A DNA stretch of 64,000 nucleotides, from assembly GCA_021234155.1 (NCBI GenBank), contig JAJEKV010000131.1:1411288-1475287 (forward strand), read 5' to 3'. The position numbers were made by a program, and so were the translations under genes. Numbering within the stretch: position 1 is the first letter of the stretch; every line of letters begins with the position of its first letter. The notes below the pieces were generated by a model that worked only from the letters and a program-made list of their open reading frames with translations, ran no database searches and was not told where the DNA came from. Of this stretch, positions 31,698 to 41,887 are shown in pieces. Source of the DNA: Isoetes taiwanensis (lineage: Eukaryota > Streptophyta > Lycopodiopsida > Isoetales > Isoetaceae).

Positions 31698-33791
31698 GAG
31701 GCCGGACCGAGGAGGCGGACATCACAAAGGTTCTGCGGCGGGCTTTCCTACAAGTGCTCCTCCTGTGAGGGCAAATGCCAATGCTTCCTTCCTTGAGCTC
31801 CTGGTTTCCCATCCGACCGTTGAATCCACTCTTTAAGTAACCTGCTTCAAGCAGGTTCAAAAAAATTCAAGATCTGTCCGGGAGAACATATCAAACCGCA
31901 AAGTGTTTTGCAGTCGACCATGTAGAAAGCCACGTGCTTTGTCGTTCGGGCAGTACAAAGGCTCCGGAATGGAGATTTGATTTCGCCATATCGTCCGAAA
32001 CAGCGAAATTACCCTAGGGACCAAGTTACACGGTCATTTTTTGCAGCAAAAGAAAGACGAACCCTCTACATGGCAGTATTCTGCACCCTCCGCTAAGGCC
32101 AATTCACTACGAACGTGTTGGACATGAGCTACTTTGGCGCTTCATTGAGCAGGGGTGGCCTTCTGCCCACGAAACTTGGCCTCCAGGGTAATGTCAATAT
32201 TTCGAGTCCGTTGGCAGAGTCAGATCACAGTTCCGGAGTGGGAGAGTTGCCCGTCCGTGGCCAGGGACCTTCCAGAGAGGACCTTTGAGTCGAACTGCTT
32301 CTGGAAGGTTTTAGAGCTCCGTCTTCTGGCATCAACGCCCTCCCACTACCTCATGACATTGTGCAAGATCCTGGTCCAATCTGGCTAGGGTATGGCCTCC
32401 AAGACGTAAACCATGTGCCTTGCCAGGTTATTGTAGGGTTTACGTTATGGAGGCCAAAACGTGGTCAGTTGCACTTGGGACCTGGTGTACCTTTTTCGAA
32501 CATGCATGCGGAGCCATGGCAACTGAAATAACATAGTTTGGATCTATTGGCGATCCCGAATTATTCCAAAAGAAATTGCTACTACAAAATGTGTTCTTGA
32601 CTTCTAATTGCGACACTGGGAGGAGGATAAATCCAAACCCCATTTCGTCAGTTTCTATTGCTTCTTGTTTTCAGCTGCAGCTTCTCGACCATGTCTCAAG
32701 TGCAACTGAATAAAACTCGACCTCCATAACGTAAACCCTACAATAACCTAGCAATGCACAGGGTTTACATTTTGGAGGCCAAAACGTGGTCGACTTCTTT
32801 GATAACTAGGTGAACCATTTCTAAACATGCATGGGGAGCCATGAGAACTGAAATAACAGAGTTTCAATCTATTGGCCAACCCGAGTGACCCCAAACAATT
32901 TTGCTACTGCATAAGGCGCTCTACACTTTTAATTGCAAAACTAGGAGGAGAATAAATCCAAACCCCATTCTTGCAGTATTTACTGCCTCGTGTTTTCAAA
33001 AGCATTTTGCTCGACCATGTCCCAAGTGCAGCGGACAAAGCCCGACCTCCATAACGTAAACCCTACAATAACACGGCAAGGCCGCGGGGTTTACATTTTG
33101 GAGGCCATACCCTAGTCGGATGGACCAGGATCTTGCACAATGTCATGAGGTAGTGGGGCGTTAAAGCCGTAATATCGAGCCCTAAAACCTTCCGAAATGG
33201 AGTTCGACCAAAAGGTCCTCTGGAAGGTCCACGGCCACCAGACGGGCAACACTCCCACCCGAACTGTGATCGACTCACGCCAACGGACTTGAAACATCGA
33301 CATTACCACGGAGACCAAGTTTAGGTAGGCAGAAGACCACCCCTGCCCAGAAGCCAAAGTAGCCCATGTCCAAAGACGTTCATAGTGAATTGGCCTTAGA
33401 GGAGGTCTACATGGTCGAATCTTTGCCATGTAGGGGGTTCGTGTTTCTTTTGCTGCAAAAAATGACCATGTAACTTGGTCCCTAGGGTAATTTCGTTGTT
33501 TTGGACGACATGGCGAAGTCAAATCTCCATTCCGGAGCCTTTGTACTGCCCGAACGACAAAGCACGTGGCTTTCTACATGGTCGACTGCAAAACACTTTG
33601 CAGTTTGATATGTTCTCCCAAACAGATCTTGAATTTTTTTGAACCTGCTCGAAGCACGTTACTTGAATGGAGAATTCAACGGTCGGATAGGGAAACTGGG
33701 CTCCGGGGTTTTCTCTCCCGTAGGAGCGCTGGCAGAAAATTGAAGGCTGCCTTGGTAACCTTTCTTTGGTCCGTCTCCTGGATCTGGCCTC
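31698..33791. mobile_element. 2.1-kb palindromic (foldback-like) element
   Basis: The left arm (31698-32412) and right arm (33088-33791) are inverted copies of about 0.7 kb. Long shared blocks include GTTCAAAAAAATTCAAGATC, TTTTGCAGTCGACCATGTAG, AGCCACGTGCTTTGTCGTTC and CTACCTCATGACATTGTGCA (each inverted on the other side). The centre holds two direct units. It sits within the 19-bp minisatellite, which continues on the far side at 34110, so it was inserted there. No transposase is visible. Frames of up to 136 codons in the arms match no family I know. Confidence 0.8.
32427..33072. repeat. Two tandem ~315-bp units with inverted ends
   Basis: Unit 1 (32427-32747) and unit 2 (32761-33072) are clearly related, sharing AACATGCATG, GAGCCATG, AACTGAAATAACA, AATAAATCCAAACCCCATT and others. 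Each begins (A)GGGTTTAC..T.TGGAGG and ends CCTCCATAACGTAAACCC, so each unit has its own terminal inverted repeats. Short GC-rich spacers of about 13-15 bp lie between the units and between units and arms; several contain CCTTGCC or its complement. Confidence 0.8.
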
Positions 33792-34330
33792 TTTTGTCTG
33801 TTGAGGAAGCTGCATAAAGTCCTTGCCTGGTTCGATTTGGGGAAGGGGGTCAGCACTTTAAATTCTTCAAGATCCTCTATTTTATCCCTTGCTGAACTCC
33901 TCTACCAAAAATTCGAAAGGGTATCATATTTCTTGCATGAAGGCCTAGTCATCATGTACACATCACCATCATCTAGCCATATCACCCAAAATTGGCCAAC
34001 ATCACCCGATGAAAACACCAAAGATGGACATCTTTTCATGTTTGGCCCAGGCAAAACGTGGGCTTGCTCAAGTGCCATATCCCCACTCGGAGTGCCTAGT
34101 AGGTGCCATGCCTGAGCCACATTGGCATGTTGGAGCCAACTTGGCATGTTGGAGCGTGGTTTAATGGTGTTTCTCTAATAATATCCAAAATGTTAGGATA
34201 TTGTTAGGATTTTGCGTGGTCCTATGACATTAATGCTTAGGGATTCACCCCCTCAAGGAATACAAATCAAATTCTTGATGGTTTTGTTATGCAAAAATAG
34301 GTGTTAAGTAATTGAAGTAGTTGAAGTAAC
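33792..34330. other. No gene; remnant minisatellite units at 34110-34155
   Basis: Unremarkable sequence, except two or three GGCATGTTGGAGC units (34110-34155) that continue the array interrupted by the palindromic element. Confidence 0.6.
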
Positions 34331-34339
34331 TTGTCTTAC

Positions 34340-34795
34340 ATGGAATACTAGTATAAGGACATGTGATCGTGCACGTGCATCACATGTAGCAAATCAAGTA
34401 CTCTGTCCTACCACTATAAAGACCCGTGATATGGGAGGATAGGACATGTAGAGAATCAAGTATTCTTTCCTACTTCTATAAAGACATGTGACAATAGAAG
34501 TATTATACGTGTCGTAATTCATGTATTCTTTCCTACAATGCCTTAGCAAATAAAGTGCTATGTCCTACTACTATAAAGACATGTGACATGGAAGCATAGG
34601 ACATGTAAAGAATCAAGTATTCTTTCCTACTTCTATAAAGACATGTGAACAGAAGTATAGGACATGTAGAGAATCAAATATTCTTTCCTACATCTATAAA
34701 GACATGTGACAATAGAATTATTAGACATGTAGAAATTCAAGTATTCTTTCCTACAGTGGATTGTATTATAAAATGACATGTCACAATAGAAGAAA
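34340..34795. repeat. ~63-bp tandem repeat
   Basis: About six diverged units of 61-66 bp, each with GGACATGTAGAGAATCAAGT, then ATTCTTTCCTAC and TCTATAAAGACATGTGACA. ACATGT anchors lie at 34444, 34601, 34662 and 34725, with weaker units before and between. Confidence 0.85.
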
Positions 34796-35444
34796 CTACA
34801 AAACAACAGTGGATGTTTTAGTCCACTGAAAAAAAAACACCATTATCGAACAAAACCATACCTCCACAAATCCACATGTAGGATTCTTTGAAAACAGGAC
34901 ATGTAGACCTACCAAAACTGATGTTTTCAACAGTGGACCAAAAACCGGGGTGAGTGTGAGACTAAGCCAGGATGAAAGAGACCTGAGTACAAGCATCGAG
35001 ACTTCCCAAACCTTGCTTTCACCCCTCTTTGGACTTACTTGTGTCTATTGGTTCTTGTGGTACAACTCGAACACCAAAAGCCAAAAGCCATGTCTCAGTC
35101 ATAATGTGGCCACAATTGGGGCTGCAGCAGGTTCTAGAGTGTCTGCAAAACAAATTCAATTAGACGAGGGTTAGAGATGATAATATTTACCTCAAATGGT
35201 GTGATAGACATGGAATGTGATAATCGGTGACTGCGGATTCCGCTATCTGGCGGCAAACATTTTACCCTCCCATTTCAGACAACGTCCACAAAATGGACAA
35301 CCTTCATCACCCTCTTCTTCTGCCTCAGGAAGCATTGGAAGTGCAGGATCTAAAGGAGTGTCATGACCACTACGCTCAGAAAAAATCTCAAATCTTTGCA
35401 TTCGAGGTAGCAGCTCCAGCAGTAAGTCTTCACATGCCTTTAGC

Positions 35445-35723
35445 TCAATTTCCCGCCACTTTATTTAATCGCTTCAGCCCATGCAACACTGTACCATTTA
35501 GCTCTTCATCCTTTAGTTCGCTTACAACCCGAACACCCTCTGCTGCTTTCGGATTTGCTGTCATGATTGATTGCCATCTGTGCAAATCAGCTCTAATTTC
35601 TGATGCTTTATGCTCCATCAACTCAATCTTTCTTTTGATATCATTTTTCCTATCCTCGTTTGCTTGCAATCGTTGTTTGCATCTATCAAACCTAGCTGAT
35701 GTTGCAGCCAACCATTCCTTCAC
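35445..35723 (-). CDS. Coiled-coil segment of the zinc-finger gene
   Basis: About 92 open codons, strongly charged (KR-rich and E-rich), with hydrophobic residues spaced as in a coiled coil (IELMEHKASEIRADLHRW). Coding continues past its stop in another frame as a helical, acidic region leading to CPFCGRC, so this is a central part of the gene above. Confidence 0.5.
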   Translation of the reverse strand: MKEWLAATSARFDRCKQRLQANEDRKNDIKRKIELMEHKASEIRADLHRWQSIMTANPKAAEGVRVVSELKDEELNGTVLHGLKRLNKVAGN

Positions 35724-35814
35724 AAGTCTGCCATAGTCTCAGAAAACAAAACACTACGTATATGTCGACCTCCTAACATAGTAAGCCACGTCTTCGATGG
35801 AAAACCACAATCAC

Positions 35815-36512
35815 ACACCACACAACAAAGGTAGTCTCTACACACCACCACACACCACACCACACACAACATCAGACAAGACACACCACACAAACACCGT
35901 GGTGGTGGTGGTGGTGTCTCCCGTGGTGGTGGTGGTGGTGGTGGTGGTGGTGGTGGTGGTGGTGGTGGTGGTGGTGGTGGTGGTGGTGGTGGTGGTGGTG
36001 GTGGTGGTTGTGGTGGTGGTGTGTGTGTGGTGGTGGTGTGTGGTGGTGGTGAGGTGTGGTGGTGGTGGTGGTGGTGGTGGGGTGTGTGGTGGTGGTGGAG
36101 TGTGGTGTGGGACATGGTGGAGTGTGGTGATGGAGTGTGGTGGTGGGGTGTGGTGTGGTGTGGTGGTGGTGGAGTGGGGGTGTGGGTGGTGGTGATGGTG
36201 TGTGGTGGTGGTGAGGTGTGGAGGTGGTGGTGGTGGTGGGGTGTGTGGTGGTGGTGGAGTGTGGTGGTGGTGGAGTGTGGTGTGGGGACATGGTGGATGG
36301 TGGTGGTGTGTGTGGTGGTGGTGGAGTGTGGTGGTGGTGGTGGAATGTGGTGGTGGTGGAGGAGTGTGGTGATGGTGGTGGTGTGTGTGGTGGTGGTGGT
36401 GGAGTGTGGTGGTGGTGTGTGGTGTGGGAGTGTGGCGGTGGGAGATGGTAGAGTGTAGTGGTGGGAGATCGTGGGGTGTGGTGTGGGACATGGTGGATGC
36501 CAACAACTCACC
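35815..36512. repeat. (CAC)/(GTG)n compound microsatellite
   Basis: CCACAC units at 35815-35890 are followed by a nearly pure GGT run (35898-36010), then irregular GTG units to 36512. It parallels the array at 21145-21890 in composition and in lying inside a gene of the 18-kb candidate. His/Pro/Thr- and Val/Trp/Gly-rich frames of up to 276 codons are artefacts. Confidence 0.95.
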
Positions 36513-36851
36513 ACCACCACACATACCTCATCTATCGTTCTGGCATCCATTGCGCATCATAGAGACACAACATGACAATACAGCCAACATGATGCAAAAT
36601 GGTAGTAGACATACCTGATTCTTGAAGTGGATTTGATGTTACCTTTTCTGTGTTGATAGAAACAATCTAGATCAAGCTTGAGATTTTTTTCTGTTGTAAG
36701 ACAACTAATAATTGAACATACCTGCAATGGCATGTTTTGGTCTCAGAACATTGCTTTCTTTGCTTTGATTGTGAGTTCAGATTGAATGTGTGGTCTAGAG
36801 GAACCCGATTTGGTTATTTCCCTATCATCTTCATCATCCCCGCCACTTTTA

Positions 36852-37247
36852 CTATTTTCCTCCTCGCCGTTGGATTTGCCTATGCTTTCTCTTGGGTCTA
36901 GAAGAACTCGGCCTCGGCTTTCTCATCTGAGTTTTATAATAATCCGGAAGCTCTTCCACCAACAGCCTCCCCTTTATATGCATAATAAGCCATCGCCTGT
37001 GTTCCGAGCCATTCCACCCCATGTATGTGGCTTCCACCATAATTCTTTTGTAAATTTGCATGAACTCTTTGTATTGTTCATTGCTCAGATTCTTCAACCC
37101 GCATAAGAAAAACATATGCCTTAATTTTTCAGTTTGAACAAAAACATTTGGGGAAAATACACGAGCTGATTTATTTGGAACTCTGTCACCCCAAAGCTTC
37201 TTTAGATCTTCGTGGGGCACAATCTCTTGTTTGAGGAGAGATTTCAT
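36852..37247 (-). CDS. Unknown N-terminal segment of the zinc-finger gene
   Basis: 131 open codons with a natural ATG start at 37247, about 235 bp inside the right terminal repeat. It is helical in character (YKEFMQIYKRIMVEATYMGW) and ends in a basic RPKRKHRQIQRR tract that could be a nuclear localisation signal. The stop follows a likely frameshift, since acidic coding sequence goes on in another frame. No family recognised. Confidence 0.5.
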   Translation of the reverse strand: MKSLLKQEIVPHEDLKKLWGDRVPNKSARVFSPNVFVQTEKLRHMFFLCGLKNLSNEQYKEFMQIYKRIMVEATYMGWNGSEHRRWLIMHIKGRLLVEELPDYYKTQMRKPRPSSSRPKRKHRQIQRRGGK

Positions 37248-37501
37248 CGTAAAACCGTATGCTTCAATTCACTCCATTAGGGTTCAATCGGCAAGAAGCG
37301 GCAAAAAAGGAGGAAGAGGTGATTCTTTCTTAATTCAAAAGGTGGACAATGGCGTGGCATAAAATTCAAAATAACCGACGCCATTAATTCGCACTCCCGA
37401 ATCTCCGCTTTCGGTATGCACCACCCGATTCTACCACAAAGGTGGTGCCAAAATGTGGCGTCAAAATGCACGTTTTTGATACACCACAGCGTGCTTTTAC
37501 C

Positions 37502-38940
37502 CACAACTTACTAGAAGAGCTCGACAGGTATGGCATCATTTAGCCGTCACCACAAAAACTCCTCGGTAGATCAGACCGCTCTCTTGAACGGATCCTCGGT
37601 AGATTACATTGAACCGCTCTCTTGTCCAAAGCTTTATGTATATTCGGATATATCCGTTATATGAGTTATCCGTGTACAAATGTTGATGATTTGCTCATGA
37701 TACAAATGAATACAAATTATGTGGGCTGAAAACCGTAAAATCAGAGTGTTTTTGTCATAAATTCTGGTGTTGGTCATGTAATTACTTCATTTGAAGCTTG
37801 TTTGTCTCTACAGACATCACAGAGGCGTCCCGGGCATTTGGACCGAGGGTTGGAAATGCCCCAATATGAAGGGTTTATCCAGCTGAAATGAGATGATTAA
37901 AGTTTGAAAATTGTTGTGGAGACACGCAAAAATCGAGTCTGGGAGTACTAGCAGCTCTATTTTCCATCTATTTTCTTCTCTCCAGCTCTAAATTTGACAG
38001 TGAGTGCATATTGTTGTTTATCCGTTGTTAAATGTAACTACTTACAATGTTAGCTAGGTTATTCTAGTTTATCTTTGATAGGTTATTTTACTCTATAAGA
38101 TTGGCAGTTCTACTTTATTAGAGAGATCAAATTCTACTTACAGTGTTAAGTAGATTATTCTAGCTTATCTTTTCTAAGTTATTCTACTCTATAATATTGG
38201 CAGTTCTACTTTATTAGGGAGATCAGATCCTGTGAAGTACATAGATCTTTCATGATTTGGAGGGTGATTTTTCTTATTAAACATAAGTTTCATGGATTTG
38301 TAAGTTTGAATTGTTGCTTGAATAACTTTGTTTGCCTTCTATCAGTTGTGATTTAGAAGGAAGTAAATCAGAAGGAATTTTTTCCTTGCAAGATGCCCCA
38401 AGTTGAATTTTAGCTGCTAACATAGTGTTCCAAAGCAGAAGTACAGTGTTGTAGCACTTTCGGTAAGAGACTCAATGTTTTTAGGTACCCTTAATTTTTA
38501 GCAAATGGGTTGGCTTAAATTGTCTCTGGCCGAAATTGTCTCGAGAAATGCATTCTAGTAAATATCTCAAAAGCCCCCTTTATATTTACATGCTGAAGTA
38601 AATTTTATCAAAAGCCCCTTTCATATTTACATGCTGACCATAAGCAAGTGTGATCAAGCTCTACGTAGTGGTGGTCAAGCTACACACATTTGCATAATAA
38701 CAACTTTTCTAAGCTCATGCCCAAACCATGTCTAAGGGTTTGATCATTCCTGTCAAAAGCATTCAAAAAATTTTGTAGAACAATGAACTAGAAACAACTC
38801 CAAATTAGATTTCTCACTTAGATAAATGCTATGTGCAAAATATAAATAAAATGATGTAGCCTCTTAAGTCTAAATTTCTCACTTAGATAATCTTCTTTGT
38901 GCAAAATATAAAACCAAGGATGTAGAATTAGAGGTTGAGG
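37502..38940. other. AT-rich sequence with short duplications, no gene
   Basis: It holds a tandem duplication of about 96 bp (38037-38132 and 38133-38228, sharing GGCAGTTCTACTTTATTAG), a second of about 58 bp (AAAGCCCC...TATTTACATGCTGA at about 38573 and 38620) and repeated AAATTTCTCACTTAGATAA (about 38810, 38872). No coding signal. Confidence 0.6.
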
Positions 38941-38965
38941 AATAGAATAGAATAGAATAGAATAG
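38941..38965. repeat. (AATAG)n pentamer repeat
   Basis: Five units of AATAG. The same pentamer, or its complement TTCTA, appears at 49919-49938 and 52397-52419, where it ends a LINE. Here it could be the tail of a minus-strand LINE, but no adjoining LINE body is recognisable. Confidence 0.7.
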
Positions 38966-39985
38966 TTTTTTTAACTACACTAATGGCATGCATCAATCAA
39001 ATGAAAGTACACCCATCCTTTTTTAGGCATTTCCATATTCGATAACCATAACACATTTACAGTATAGAAAATGAGACAATTCCACGATTAGGCACAAAGC
39101 TTTTGAAGTAAAGCTTGGTTTTTCAAATGGTAAACGTGTTCTCAACATGTCAACTCAAGAACATTTTTGTTTCTTTTAATAGTTCAAAAATAGTCCTTTT
39201 TATTTCACGTCTCTTACATTAGATAGATAGATAGATAGTAGTTTTAACGTCACGCCACTAGGCAGCATCCAACTGGACATGTGACCACACACCACACTAC
39301 ATTGCAGAAAGGCCTTATTGCATATAATACGTTTTGGTACAAAATTTAGTGTTTTTGAAATGAGTTGTCCTGTATGTGGTTGATTGCATATACGTTTTGC
39401 CACAAAGTTTTGCATTTTCGTAAAAGCTATCGGCTATAAAGGGGCACAATCATGGAGGGTCAAAGATGTTTTAACAACCTTGAAGTTACATCATGCAGGG
39501 TCTGACTGTGAGTCCAGTGTATAGTCAAGAGGATAGTCTTAAAGTCAATTATTCTACAATATTAATTTGTGTAAATAAGAAAGATTTATACAGTTCTGTG
39601 AAGAAACCAAGAGGGGTAAGCCATATGTTGGTTGTTTGTGAATTATAATAATCAGTTCCTTTATCTCTGAAATCCTTATTTCTAAAACCTTTCCAGATGT
39701 GTGGAAGTGGTGTGCTTGTGGCACCCTTGACCTATATATTTGAGGAAGAGCGTCCACGATGGCAGGCACTGGTTGAAACGTTGAATAAGTAATTTACTGC
39801 GCAAGAGTCTGCCAGGTGGTATTTAAGAATATTTATTAGCCATGGAGAAGATGGCACTATTTTTGGTCATCATGTATTTCAATTTCTACTGGTTCTCACT
39901 TTGCACACCGGTTTATTAATTTGAATGCCAACCTTTAGCTAGTATTTTGTATATTGTTCCTGTCGGAGCTATGGGCCTCCATTCT
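38966..39985. other. No gene seen; short (GATA)n at about 39221-39238
   Basis: Only a small tetranucleotide run and short frames lacking motifs. Confidence 0.5.
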
Positions 39986-39989
39986 AATA

Positions 39990-40320
39990 TGGATTAAGGC
40001 CTCTCCACCTGTAGAACACCCAAACACCCTTGATTGCTAGCAGCATATATTCCTTGAGCTTGTGCCAAAAGGAGGAATTCCGGTGGAAAACCGTCAGGGC
40101 TTGGTGTTTTCTCATGCGGCATGGATTCTAGAGTTCTATGAACCTCATCAAACGTAATGTTCCTAAGAAGGGCACTATTATCCTCTTAAGATTTCTCGGT
40201 TGAAGGGGGCGGTAGGAATCTTCTTGAAGGTCCATTTGATAGGTACTAGGCAAAGGCTTTTCAGCAAAAAGTTTCTCGTACTCTTGGAAGAAATATTCAA
40301 TAAAGATTGGCATCCATAAC
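39990..40320 (-). pseudogene. Plant L1-type LINE reverse transcriptase fragment
   Basis: On the minus strand, EYFFQEYEKLFAE at the start is followed, with a frame change, by TFDEVHRTLESMPHEKTPSP and DGFPPEF. This is the characteristic L1 RT segment ending in SPGPDGFPPEFY. Both ends are cut. It is a different lineage from the LINE at 40804-43240, whose equivalent motif reads GKALDATGLGAEMLKW. Confidence 0.65.
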
Positions 40321-40800
40321 TAATGTTATTCCATTGTTGATCAGTCTGTTTTCAGCCAGCCTAAAGAGCACTTTCGAACTTTCTTTATTTGCATGCTCAT
40401 ACCAATGAGCCTTTTCTTTTCTTTTCTATTGTCTAAAAGTACCAATTTCAAACTTTCAACTACGATTTAAGCTACTTCACAAAACATGTACATCCATTCT
40501 CTCCTTTATTACACTTCTCTTTTATGCTTCTCGCCATCCTAGTTCCATACCAAGCACCAAACACCAATACCTTTGCGCCAAATCCCAAAGTCCATATGTC
40601 CAACTACATCCTACTCCAACAACACCTCAACACCTAAAAGCGAGAACTTAGTAATGCAAATGCATACCAACACGCGTTCACAAAATGTCAATGTCTTAAA
40701 ATAGCAATTTTGATTCAAACACTCTATTGTCTACAACTACAACTTAAGCCACTTCACTCTCCGGCCATGCAGGGCAACCCTCCGTCTAAAGACCTTGTTT
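40321..40800. other. No gene seen
   Basis: Pyrimidine-rich sequence with no coding signal between two minus-strand LINE fragments. Confidence 0.5.
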
Positions 40801-40803
40801 TAA

Positions 40804-41886
40804 TCAGCGATCCATAGCTGCCCTAAGCGTCACCACCGGATGATCTATGGTAAATCGTCCAGGCCGAAAACCTGCTTGTCCCCTTGCCCTCACCTCTGTT
40901 CGTTCTGCCCATGAACTTATTCTTTGTTCTACAATTGTAGCAAATAGCTTTGCAAACAGGTTACTCACCATTATGATGCGGTAATTTCCTGGGTCATTTT
41001 GGCAACCCGGCTTTATGTATCGGTCTTCGCCTTTGTTTGTTTGCCATTCAGCAGGAAAGCCATCCCTTAGTGAAGCATTTAGCATTTTGGCTAGAATCTT
41101 CTGAACATCTTTTCCAGTCCATTTAAGCATTTCCGCCCCCAAGCCTGTTGCATCTAATGCTTTTCCTGTTGCGAGCTTCTGAAGTCCTTTCAGTACATCT
41201 ATTTCTGTGATATGCATTGACTCGTGATCTCTCATCATTATGTCTTCCACCCCTTCTATATGGTAGAGTTTGTCTAGGTGACCAATTAGAGCATGCGCGT
41301 CTAGTTTGTGAATTTGCCCTTTTGAATCTCTCAAGCGGTTCCAAAATTTTCTCGGATCCTTAACCAGCTCTTGCACCATTACTGCTTGTTTCAATTTCAG
41401 GAAACCTCTCTTCTTGCATCTTAGCATCTTGAAATACACCTTCCTGGCCGCGTGCTTACCTGGCCCTTTTGCTTTTTTGTACAACTCTCTTTGGCGCTTA
41501 CACTCCTCATCAAACCAAGCATGACATGGCAGCCCCTTAGCCCTCCTAGCGGATATGAAACATGCCTTTGCCTTATCAAGCAAGAATTCTGTCAGCATAT
41601 GGCTGATTTCAATAGCATTTTCTGGCCATTGTATCTCTTCTACTCCTTCCTCACACATCTTCTCATACATTTTTGCTTTTCTAAAATTTAGGCGCATGCC
41701 TAGATGGGGCTTGTTACGTTCCGTGCTTTGCCCATTGTCTTTTATCCTCAGCGTAATGGTTAGAGGAACATAATCAGATTCTGCCCTGCTCAATCCCACT
41801 ACAAATCCCTCTGTTGGAATGTTGGAGTATGTGTAATGGGCACACATGAAGAATGACTCAGTGGAGGAGTGTCGAAAGCCCATCAA
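40804..41886 (-). CDS. LINE ORF2 segment: end of endonuclease plus N-terminal RT
   Basis: A 360-codon open stretch, the longest surviving piece of this LINE. SRAESDYVPLTI is the last endonuclease motif (the SDH motif, here SDY). HAWFDEECKRQRELYKKAK is the linker typical of LINE ORF2. GKALDATGLGAEMLKW, DPGNYRIIMVSNLFAKLFA and RGQAGFRPGRFTIDHPV are RT motifs 0 to 2a. It ends in a stop just before the palm catalytic motifs, so it cannot reverse transcribe. The first roughly 25 residues derive from the tRNA-like insertion and its flank, so the ATG at 41886 is not a natural start. Confidence 0.8.
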   Translation of the reverse strand: MMGFRHSSTESFFMCAHYTYSNIPTEGFVVGLSRAESDYVPLTITLRIKDNGQSTERNKPHLGMRLNFRKAKMYEKMCEEGVEEIQWPENAIEISHMLTEFLLDKAKACFISARRAKGLPCHAWFDEECKRQRELYKKAKGPGKHAARKVYFKMLRCKKRGFLKLKQAVMVQELVKDPRKFWNRLRDSKGQIHKLDAHALIGHLDKLYHIEGVEDIMMRDHESMHITEIDVLKGLQKLATGKALDATGLGAEMLKWTGKDVQKILAKMLNASLRDGFPAEWQTNKGEDRYIKPGCQNDPGNYRIIMVSNLFAKLFATIVEQRISSWAERTEVRARGQAGFRPGRFTIDHPVVTLRAAMDR

Positions 41887-41887
41887 T

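Larger units (their letters stand above)
34930..37247 (-). pseudogene. Coiled-coil and RING-like zinc-finger gene, frameshifted
   Basis: A minus-strand gene just inside the right terminal repeat. The first segment (37247-36852, 131 codons, starting MKSLLKQE) is unknown and basic at its end. An acidic GDDEDD stretch follows in another frame near 36830. Across the GTG array comes a coiled coil (35723-35445), then CELL-type helices and CPFCGRC at 35306-35277, DYHIPCLSHH near 35200, and, after a 48-bp GT-AG gap (35190-35143) that keeps frame, CCSPNCGHIMTETWLL. The Cys/His layout is RING-like, suggesting a ubiquitin- or SUMO-ligase-type module, but function is inferred. At least three frame breaks are present. 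Confidence 0.5.
19173..37501. mobile_element. Candidate 18.3-kb multi-gene DNA transposon
   Basis: GTAAAAGCACGCYGTGGTGT, with one further G in front, occurs at 19173-19193 (+) and inverted at 37481-37501, with one mismatch in 21 bp. Similarity resumes inside at a CCACC...TTTGTGGTA block on both sides. Between the ends lie a transposase-like gene pointing inward from the left, a phosphatase-Ulp1 fusion gene and a zinc-finger gene pointing inward from the right. Both halves also carry CAC/GTG arrays. I infer one element later filled by satellites and other insertions. No matching target duplication was found, so two separate elements sharing ends remain possible. Confidence 0.5.

Noticed and set aside
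29900-31860. Repeated 19-residue Trp/Cys/His-rich frames that could be taken for a repeat protein (up to 185 codons)
   Set aside because: The 19-bp unit is not a multiple of three and frames are open equally on both strands; orientation even reverses mid-array. Explained by the minisatellite.
33112-33522. 136-codon minus-strand ORF in the right arm of the palindromic element
   Set aside because: No recognisable motif; the equivalent frame in the left arm is broken, so protein constraint is not supported.
35227-35736. 169-codon plus-strand ORF
   Set aside because: Antisense of the coiled-coil and zinc-ligand exons on the minus strand, which carry the interpretable motifs.
35720-36550. Long Pro/His/Thr-rich frame (276 codons, minus) and its shadows
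   Set aside because: Same reason: simple-sequence array. Only the flanking non-repeat ends belong to the zinc-finger gene.
19150-37515. Target-site duplication for the 18-kb candidate
   Set aside because: The bases outside the two 21-bp ends (ending AGACAAA on the left; starting CACAACTT on the right) do not match, so none is claimed.
38941-38965. Tail of the minus-strand LINE at 40804-43240
   Set aside because: The LINE stops about 1.8 kb away inside its RT, and a different L1 fragment lies between, so the tail cannot be assigned to it.
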